Positions 1-5,512 of a stretch of 6,168 nucleotides of DNA are shown here, piece after piece. The DNA comes from Bryobacteraceae bacterium. Its GTDB lineage: Bacteria > Acidobacteriota > Terriglobia > Bryobacterales > Bryobacteraceae. Positions within the stretch are counted from its first letter, which is position 1. Each line of letters starts with the position of its first letter. Location: contig JADGHK010000167.1 in assembly GCA_019686145.1 (NCBI GenBank), positions 1-6,168 on the forward strand, in the 5' to 3' direction. Under the pieces are notes generated by a model. That model was not told the origin of the DNA. It was given only the letters and a program-made list of their open reading frames with translations, and did no database searches. A program made the position numbers and the translations under genes.

Positions 1-2
1 TT

Positions 3-524
3 ACTCGAGAAGCTGAACCACTTACCGCCGCATCATCATATCCCTGGTTTGCAATCCGAGTGAAATCCAATTTCGAGAGCGTGGCAGCTTCCGGTCTCAA
101 AGGTAAGGGTCTGGAGGAGTTCCTGCCTCAATACCGTGTTCGCCGCCGGTGGTCTGATCGAGTTCGCACGCTCGACCTGCCACTCTTTCCCGGTTACGTC
201 TTTTGCCGATTCGATCCTCAGAATCGTCTTCCGGTACTGACGACTCCCGGCGTACTTCATGTCGTTGGTTTTGCCAATCAGCCCACGCCGATCGACGATA
301 ACGAAATCGCCACGATTCAGAACCTCGTGAAATCAGGGCTCCCTGCTGAGCCGTGGCCGTTTCTTCGCGTTGGTCAGCGAGTTCGTGTTTGCTCAGGACC
401 ACTTACTGGTGCTGAGGGAATCGTCGTGCAGCTCAAGCAGAAGTGCCGTCTGATCGTGTCGGTCTCCCTTCTCCAGCGCTCGGTTGCTGTTGAAATCGAC
501 CGCGACTGCATCACTCCAGTTTAA
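3..524 (+). CDS. NusG/RfaH/UpxY-family transcription antiterminator, 5' partial
   Basis: Specialised NusG paralogue, expected to bind elongating RNA polymerase in the cytoplasm and suppress pausing or termination across a long polysaccharide operon. The frame is open to the left edge and shows 173 residues. An N-terminal NGN domain (about residues 14-115) begins with PWFAIRVKSNFE and carries the conserved LFPGYVFCRF stretch. A KOW-type C-terminal domain (about 120-173) contains VGQRVRVCSGPLTGAEGIVV. A GTG at 60 could be taken as the start, but it falls inside the conserved first NGN strand (the V of AIRV). The Trp-Phe-Ala lead-in before it is also coding, and no ATG, GTG or TTG lies between 3 and 59, so the true start is left of the window. 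Its position at the head of a surface-polysaccharide gene set fits the RfaH/UpxY role rather than housekeeping NusG, which usually sits near secE and ribosomal protein genes. The family call is strong; the operon target is inferred. Confidence 0.9.
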   Translation, partial: TREAEPLTAASSYPWFAIRVKSNFESVAASGLKGKGLEEFLPQYRVRRRWSDRVRTLDLPLFPGYVFCRFDPQNRLPVLTTPGVLHVVGFANQPTPIDDNEIATIQNLVKSGLPAEPWPFLRVGQRVRVCSGPLTGAEGIVVQLKQKCRLIVSVSLLQRSVAVEIDRDCITPV

Positions 525-538
525 CAGTCTGCTTTGTA

Positions 539-829
539 ATGAAGAACAAGTCCAGGATGATCAGTTTCCGTCTCTCAGAGAAGGAATTCGAGGCCCTAAA
601 ATCTCTTTACCGTGCGCATGGCGCAAGGAGTATTTCCGAATTCGCGCGTTCCGCCATGCGGCGGATGATTGGGGAAACGCCGCCGGATGAGACCGATTTG
701 GAAGAGCGGTTCAACGAAATGTGCGGCCGCCTCCAGCATCTCGACCGGCAGGTGGCCCGCTTATACCGGATCCTCAATCTCCGCAACGACGGACAACCCA
801 ATTCCAACTCGGTTGTTGCGGCCGAGTAA
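539..829 (+). CDS. Ribbon-helix-helix protein with C-terminal coiled coil
   Basis: Small 96-residue protein, likely DNA-binding, of unknown specific function. Residues 7-45 fit a ribbon-helix-helix fold (CopG/MobC-like): a short strand MISFRL, helix A SEKEFEALKSLYRAHG, then helix B SISEFARSAMRRMIGE. A proline break (P48-P49) leads to a helix with an unbroken a/d heptad pattern L54, F58, M61, L65, L68, V72, L75, L79, which predicts a coiled coil. The tail (about 83-96) is polar and probably disordered. The gene starts 14 bases after the antiterminator stop and ends 16 bases before the export gene, so it is co-transcribed. No clear Shine-Dalgarno precedes ATG 539, so translation may be coupled to the upstream gene; Met7 (ATG at 557) is an alternative start that keeps the whole fold. 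It could be a local repressor or a partner of the antiterminator; both are inference. MobC-like relaxosome proteins share the fold, but no mobilisation genes are nearby. Confidence 0.82.
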   Translation: MKNKSRMISFRLSEKEFEALKSLYRAHGARSISEFARSAMRRMIGETPPDETDLEERFNEMCGRLQHLDRQVARLYRILNLRNDGQPNSNSVVAAE

Positions 830-833
830 GAAC

Positions 834-841
834 GGAAGAGG
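834..841 (+). promoter_or_regulatory. Ribosome binding site of the Wza-like gene
   Basis: The purine run GGAAGAGG ends 4 bases before ATG 846, and its GGAAG part lies 7 bases away. It begins just after the stop of the preceding gene. This site decides the start at 846. The longer open frame reaching back to an ATG at 669 would run in a different frame through the ribbon-helix-helix gene and would bury the signal peptide. Confidence 0.7.
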
Positions 842-845
842 CGCA

Positions 846-1784
846 ATGAAACTTGTTCTGTTGCTTCTGACGCTTTCTCTTACCGTCCTCCTGGGCGCGG
901 ATAGTTCGAACTCGGATAGCTCGTATATCCTCGGCCCGGATGACGAAGTGGTGATTCGAGTTCTCGACCTGCCGGAAATTAACGAACGGGCGGTGCGAAT
1001 CGACATGCGCGGCAATATCAACCTGCCGCTCGCCGGGCGCCTTCGAGCCGCCGGGCTTACTGTCGAGGAGCTGGAAGCAGCCATCGCGGAACGTCTGCAG
1101 ACATATCTTCAGAAGCCCGTTGTTACCGTGGCGATCGCGGAATTCCGCTCGCAGCCGGTATCCGTGCTCGGAGCGGTTGCAGAGCCTGGCGTTCACCAGG
1201 TGCAGGGGCGCAAGACCCTGTACGAGATACTCTCTCAGGTCGGCGGGCTTAAGCCTGACGCGGGGAACGTGATCAAGATCACGCGTCGGAAGGAAAGCGG
1301 CCCGCTTCCACTTCCCAATGCGAAGCTCGATGAGACCGGGCAGTTCTACATCGGCGAAGTCCGGGTGAAGTCCATCATGGAAGCGGAGAATCCGGAAGAG
1401 AACATCTTCGTCCAGCCGAATGACATCATCTCCGTCCCCAAGGCTGAGCTGGTTTACGTGATTGGATCTGTGAAGCGGAGCGGCGGATTTGTTCTGAACG
1501 AGAAGGAGAGTCTGAGCGTTCTTCAGGTTCTCTCCCTGGCGGAAGGTTTGGAGCGAACGGCGGCGCCCGGGAAAGCGAAGATCCTCCGACCTGTGGGAGA
1601 TGGAAGCACCCGTCAGGAGATTCCCGTTGACTTAAAGAAGTTGATGGCCGGTAAGGCCAGCGATGTGTACATGAAGGCGAACGATATTCTGTTCGTGCCG
1701 AACAGCGCAGCAAGAGCGGCATCGCTGAGGGCCGCCGAGGCCGCCATTCAAATCACCACCGGAATCATCATCTGGCGCCGCTAA
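846..1784 (+). CDS. Wza-type polysaccharide export protein (Poly_export + SLBB)
   Basis: Periplasmic/outer-membrane polysaccharide export protein, expected to form the conduit through which polymer leaves the cell. The 312 residues begin with a Sec signal (MKLVLLLLTLSLTVLLGA, cleavage probably near residue 18). The Poly_export domain spans about residues 25-100 (YILGPDDEVVIRV, then RIDMRGNINLPLAGRLRAAG and an ELEAAIAERL helix). Two SLBB repeats follow: about 103-147 (VSVLGAVAEPGVHQV, LSQVGGL) and about 201-249 (VYVIGSVKRSGGFVL, LSLAEGL). The C-terminus (about 287-310) is Ala-rich, helix-prone and ends IIIWRR; it may correspond to the membrane-spanning helix of E. coli Wza. The protein is shorter than E. 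coli Wza (379 residues), and no cysteine follows the signal peptide, so it is not an obvious lipoprotein. The next gene encodes its usual partner, a Wzc-like co-polymerase. Family call is strong; pore formation is by analogy. Confidence 0.93.
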   Translation: MKLVLLLLTLSLTVLLGADSSNSDSSYILGPDDEVVIRVLDLPEINERAVRIDMRGNINLPLAGRLRAAGLTVEELEAAIAERLQTYLQKPVVTVAIAEFRSQPVSVLGAVAEPGVHQVQGRKTLYEILSQVGGLKPDAGNVIKITRRKESGPLPLPNAKLDETGQFYIGEVRVKSIMEAENPEENIFVQPNDIISVPKAELVYVIGSVKRSGGFVLNEKESLSVLQVLSLAEGLERTAAPGKAKILRPVGDGSTRQEIPVDLKKLMAGKASDVYMKANDILFVPNSAARAASLRAAEAAIQITTGIIIWRR

Positions 1785-1806
1785 AAATGCTGCGCCCGCG
1801 GCTTTC

Positions 1807-1813
1807 AGAAGGG
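1807..1813 (+). promoter_or_regulatory. Possible ribosome binding site of the Wzc-like gene (badly spaced)
   Basis: AGAAGGG is the only good Shine-Dalgarno-like run between the export gene and the Wzc-like gene. It lies 1 base from the TTG at 1815, which is too close, and 16 bases from the ATG at 1830, which is too far. It therefore supports initiation in this area without settling the start codon. Confidence 0.35.
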
Positions 1814-1814
1814 A

Positions 1815-4154
1815 TTGTCTGAAATCGAAATGAAACATCTGCCTGAGCCGAGCCGGCCTATGTCCGACCTCGTTTATCGCATTCCGGAGCTGCCTTACCG
1901 CCCTCCGCAACCGCACTATGCCGCGCCAGGGCTGCAGGAGGATGTCGAAGACAGCTCCGCTCTCCTTGAGTACTGGCACATCCTCAGCCGCCACAAGGGA
2001 AAGCTGATCCTTGCGGGCTTCCTCGGCTTATTGCTGGCGATCCTTGTGACGCTTCCTCAGACCCGGATCTATCAGGCGAAGGCCACCCTGGAGATCCAGA
2101 ATCTGAACCAGGACTTCATGAACCTGAAGGACGTCAGCCCGGTAAATGAGTCCGGTTCCTACAATCAGCTCTTCGATATTCAGACACAAATCAGGATTCT
2201 GCAAAGCGACTCCCTGATTGATCGGACGGTCGAGAAGCTGAAGGCAAAGTATCCGGACCTGGTGATGGCAGGTACTTCGAGAATTGACGCGTGGCGGAAG
2301 GCGTTGAACCTGCCGGAGGCCGAACCGAAACCCGCAATTGAAAAGGCTCTTGAGAAGGCGCGGGACAAGCTGAGAGTCAGGACGGCGGGCCAGACCCGGA
2401 TCGTTGAAATTTTCTTTGACTCCCCGGATCCGAAACTTGCCGCTGACTTTGTCAACACGCTTGCAAACGAGTACATCGAGCAGAATCTGGAAGCACGCTG
2501 GCAAATGTCTCAGCGCACGGGCGAGTGGCTGTCCCGGCAGCTTGAGGATATGCGCGTCAAACTCGAGCGATCCGAGGATGCGCTGCAGTCGTATGCCCGT
2601 CAGGCCGGTATTCTGATTACCAGTGAGAATGAGAACGTCGCCGAACAGAAGCTGGCGCAACTTCAGACAGCACTGACGATAGCGAGCCAGGACCGTGTTT
2701 TAAAGCAGTCGCGGCTTGAAATGGCGGAAACGGCGCCGCCAGAGACGCTCGGCGATGTCTTGAACGACTCTTCGCTGCGAGTTTATCAGGAGAAACTCAC
2801 CGACCTCCGGCGCCAGCTGGCTGAACTGAGCACCACGTACACGCCGAATCATGCCAGTGTGCAGCGTGTCACTGCGCAGATCGAAACCCTGGAGCGGGCG
2901 CTCGAGCGCAACCGCGCGATGATTCTCAAGCGCATCAAGAACGATTATGAGGAGGCCGTGCGGCGCGAAAAGCTGCTGGCTGACGATTACGCCGCACAGT
3001 CGAAGGTGGTCCGGGAGCAGTCGGAGCGGTCAATCCAGTACAACATTCTGAAGCGCGAAGTGGACAGCAACCGGCAGTTGTACGAGTCCATGCTCCAGCG
3101 CGTCAAGGAATCCTCGATTGCGTCGGCAATCCGGGCGTCCAACGTTCGGATTGTCGATCCGGCGAAGCCGCCGGAGAAGCCTTACAAACCACGGGCAACT
3201 GTAAACGGAGCCGTAGGACTGCTCGCCGGGCTCTTCTTCGGTGTCGCCGGTATCGTGCTGAAGGAGCGAATGGACCGGACTTTGAAAGATGCTTCGGATA
3301 TTACGTTCTGGCTCAAGTTGCCCCAGCTCGGGACCATTCCTTCGACGGCAGAGGGGCGGAAGCGACTTCTCTATCTGAGGAAGAAGTCTTTGCCAACAGG
3401 CGAGACATCGCTGACTATCGGTCCAAAGAGCGACGAGCGCCCCGAGTTAGTAACTTTGCAGAGAAAGTCGTCTGTAGTCGCGGAAGCCTTTCGTGCTTTG
3501 CTGACTTCGATCATGCTGTCCGGCGAGAATGGCAACCGGCCCAAAGTCATTGTGTCGACGAGCGCGAACCCAGGGGAAGGCAAGACGACGGTTACGTGCA
3601 ACCTTGGTATTGCGCTCGCTGAAATTAACCGGAAGGTTCTGATTATCGACGCCGACATGCGAAAGCCGCGCATCGCCGAGGTCTTTGGGGTACCGGGCGA
3701 TCAGGGGTTGAGCGACGTGCTGAAGGAGCGCGTTGTCGATGTGAGCCGGCTGGAATCGCTGATTCAGCCCGCGGGTTTACCGAATCTGTACGTGCTGCCC
3801 AGCGGTCCACCAACATCCAGCGCGGCGAATCTCCTTTACTCGCCGGCTATGCATCAGATCCTTCGATACCTGGAATCGCAGTTCGACGTGGTTCTCGCGG
3901 ATACGCCTCCTGCCCTGCACATGCCGGACGCCAGAATTCTTGGCAGGCTGGCGGGAGGGGTTTTATTGATCGCGCGCGCCGGGCACACGATCCGGGATAC
4001 GCTTCAGGCGATCCAGGACCGGCTCGTAGCGGACGGCATCAATGTCCTCGGTGTCGTGCTGAATGACTGGAAGCCGGGTGCCGGCGGAAGCGGCTACGGC
4101 CAGTACAAATATTACCGCTCGTATTACAACAGTTACGGCTCGGCGGCGGATTAG
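1815..4154 (+). CDS. Wzz/Wzc-type polysaccharide co-polymerase fused to BY-kinase
   Basis: Inner-membrane protein that controls polysaccharide polymerisation and export and autophosphorylates on tyrosine. From TTG 1815 it has 779 residues (E. coli Wzc about 720). In order: a Pro-rich cytoplasmic tail (1-60), TM1 (about 64-80), a periplasmic Wzz region with coiled coils (about 233-264 and 325-430), a GNVR-type segment (about 400-483, with DSNRQLYESML), the proline motif PPEKPYKPR (452-460), TM2 (about 463-482), then the cytoplasmic BY-kinase. Kinase motifs: Walker A SANPGEGKTT (K590), Walker A' LIIDADMRKP (D612, D614), Walker B VVLADTPP (D696), and a C-terminal cluster of seven tyrosines (761, 764, 766, 767, 770, 771, 774). 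The EX2RX2R motif reads E557-x2-R560-x2-L563, lacking the final Arg. The start is uncertain: TTG 1815, ATG 1830 and ATG 1860 are all possible and change only the tail. The gene follows the Wza-like gene in the same frame, after a TAA. Confidence 0.94.
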   Translation: MSEIEMKHLPEPSRPMSDLVYRIPELPYRPPQPHYAAPGLQEDVEDSSALLEYWHILSRHKGKLILAGFLGLLLAILVTLPQTRIYQAKATLEIQNLNQDFMNLKDVSPVNESGSYNQLFDIQTQIRILQSDSLIDRTVEKLKAKYPDLVMAGTSRIDAWRKALNLPEAEPKPAIEKALEKARDKLRVRTAGQTRIVEIFFDSPDPKLAADFVNTLANEYIEQNLEARWQMSQRTGEWLSRQLEDMRVKLERSEDALQSYARQAGILITSENENVAEQKLAQLQTALTIASQDRVLKQSRLEMAETAPPETLGDVLNDSSLRVYQEKLTDLRRQLAELSTTYTPNHASVQRVTAQIETLERALERNRAMILKRIKNDYEEAVRREKLLADDYAAQSKVVREQSERSIQYNILKREVDSNRQLYESMLQRVKESSIASAIRASNVRIVDPAKPPEKPYKPRATVNGAVGLLAGLFFGVAGIVLKERMDRTLKDASDITFWLKLPQLGTIPSTAEGRKRLLYLRKKSLPTGETSLTIGPKSDERPELVTLQRKSSVVAEAFRALLTSIMLSGENGNRPKVIVSTSANPGEGKTTVTCNLGIALAEINRKVLIIDADMRKPRIAEVFGVPGDQGLSDVLKERVVDVSRLESLIQPAGLPNLYVLPSGPPTSSAANLLYSPAMHQILRYLESQFDVVLADTPPALHMPDARILGRLAGGVLLIARAGHTIRDTLQAIQDRLVADGINVLGVVLNDWKPGAGGSGYGQYKYYRSYYNSYGSAAD

Positions 4155-4159
4155 CGACA

Positions 4160-5512
4160 ATGGCAGGGATCGCCGCAATCGACACTCAGGCCAGTAACCA
4201 TAGAGGGCGCCGCAACAGGCGGCTCATTTCCGCCTGGTCGGCTTCGCTTCTGTCGAAGGGCGCGACCTTCGTCGCTCAGATTTTTGCGGTGCCGATTGTG
4301 TACCGGTCTCTTGACGGCGACCGCTTTGCGGCTTACGCCGCGGTCACTTCGGCAGCTTCCGTCCTGGGCTCGCTCAACCTGGGGCTAGGCGGCGCGCTGG
4401 TCAACCCCGTTGTAAAGGCTGTTACCGAAGGGGATCAGAAAGGCGAGGCGAGAACAGTCGTTTCCGCGGTTCTGCCGCTGGTGGTTCTCGCCGTCGCCGC
4501 CGGGCTGATCCTGCTCCCTTACCTCGTACTTGGCGATCTCTCACCATTGTTCGGTCCTATCAGCCAGGCTGTCGGGGAAAGCGAGCTGAGGATTGCTGCT
4601 TTGGTAGCTTGCAGTGCAACGCTTGCGTCCATCCCAATGTCAGCGGTTGAGAACTTGCGCCAGGCCTATCAGGAAGCCCACATTAATAGCCTGATCGGTG
4701 CGGGGTGGAACATTTTCTTATCTCTCGGCCTGTTTGCCGCAGCGTGGCTTCACCCGACGTTGCCTGTATTTGTCGCGGTAATGGTACTGACTCCTGCGGC
4801 TGCCCGCTACATCAATGCAGTATCCCTCTTTCGGAAACGGCCGTACCTTCTGGCCAATCCCAGCGAGAGCTTCTGCCGGCCGCTGGCTGCACGGCTCACT
4901 CATGACGGGCTCATCTATCTCGCTGCCGCTTTTTCACACGTTCTGCTTTACCAGTGGCCAATCTACCTCCTGACGCGCCTGCGCCCGCCGTCGGAGAGCC
5001 CGGCCTATATCGTATGTATTCAGTTCGTGCTCCTGGCCGTCTCCTTTACCGTCGGTCTAGTCCAGCCGCTTTGGGGCGCAGTTTCAGAGGCTCGCGCTCG
5101 CAGTGACGCCGGGTGGCTGGTGAAGGCGCTTCGTACCGCGCGGATCGCTGTCCTTATCTACGGTGTGGCCATCCTGGCCGGGTTTGGACTGTTCGGCGAA
5201 ACGGTTCTTCGGCTTTGGGTGCGGCGTCCGATTGTTCTTGATCCGTATGTAACTTGGGCCGCGGGGCTCTACATCCTGCTTGCGACTTGGGAGTATGTGC
5301 ATTTTACGTTCTCTTTAGGTTTAGGCGCGCTGCGGCCCGCTTCCCTTAGCGCCTTTGGCCGCGCTGTGTTCTTTGCGGCTGTTGCTCCTGCCGCAATAGC
5401 TACCGGAGGCGCCGGTTTTCTGTTTTTGTCGCTTTGCGCTTCTGTAGCCGTCACCACCGGCTGGCTGTATCCGCGGATGATTCGCGGTCGATTGGCATCT
5501 CTGACGCAATGA
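4160..5512 (+). CDS. Polytopic MOP-superfamily flippase, Wzx/PST-like
   Basis: Probable inner-membrane flippase for lipid-linked oligosaccharide units. The 450 residues begin with a basic cytoplasmic tail (RGRRNRR about 15-21), followed by about 12 hydrophobic segments (roughly 22-48, 55-78, 100-123, 145-163, 175-200, 203-222, 250-270, 283-307, 327-350, 362-385, 392-412, 415-437). The N-terminal pattern IVYRSLDGDRFAAYAAVTS, then a Gly-rich LGSLNLGLGGALVNPVV, matches the start of polysaccharide transporters, where a layer such as LGxxxYGxW is followed by LDLGLGxALxR. Length fits the family (about 400-500). ATG 4160 lies 5 bases after the kinase stop; only weak purine stretches (GGCGGCGGA) precede it, so translation is probably coupled. 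Its place after Wza and Wzc homologues supports a Wzx role. Sequence alone cannot exclude another MOP-type exporter, and the substrate is unknown. Confidence 0.82.
   Translation: MAGIAAIDTQASNHRGRRNRRLISAWSASLLSKGATFVAQIFAVPIVYRSLDGDRFAAYAAVTSAASVLGSLNLGLGGALVNPVVKAVTEGDQKGEARTVVSAVLPLVVLAVAAGLILLPYLVLGDLSPLFGPISQAVGESELRIAALVACSATLASIPMSAVENLRQAYQEAHINSLIGAGWNIFLSLGLFAAAWLHPTLPVFVAVMVLTPAAARYINAVSLFRKRPYLLANPSESFCRPLAARLTHDGLIYLAAAFSHVLLYQWPIYLLTRLRPPSESPAYIVCIQFVLLAVSFTVGLVQPLWGAVSEARARSDAGWLVKALRTARIAVLIYGVAILAGFGLFGETVLRLWVRRPIVLDPYVTWAAGLYILLATWEYVHFTFSLGLGALRPASLSAFGRAVFFAAVAPAAIATGGAGFLFLSLCASVAVTTGWLYPRMIRGRLASLTQ

Noticed and set aside
78..83. AGCGTG resembling part of the RfaH ops element
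   Set aside because: Only six bases match, it lies inside conserved NGN-domain codons, and an ops site should be in the untranslated leader.
484..690. Plus-strand frame overlapping the antiterminator end and the ribbon-helix-helix gene
   Set aside because: It overlaps two better-supported genes in another frame and its translation has no domain-like pattern.
669..845. Upstream extension of the export protein to an ATG at 669
   Set aside because: It overlaps the ribbon-helix-helix gene in another frame, has no family similarity and would bury a clear signal peptide that starts at 846 behind a good ribosome binding site.
1794..1802. GC-rich palindrome CCGCGG after the export gene as a terminator stem
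   Set aside because: The stem is too short, has no loop and no following T-run; the genes on both sides belong together functionally.
1787..1822. Eleven-codon mini-frame (ATG 1787 to TGA 1820) between the export and kinase genes
   Set aside because: No ribosome binding site of its own and no regulatory composition; such a short frame is expected by chance, although a role in coupling cannot be excluded.
2028..2660. Long antisense open frame (210 codons) opposite the co-polymerase gene
   Set aside because: It is a mirror of codon bias in a clearly coding region; the antisense protein shows no recognisable domain and has no own spacing or operon context.
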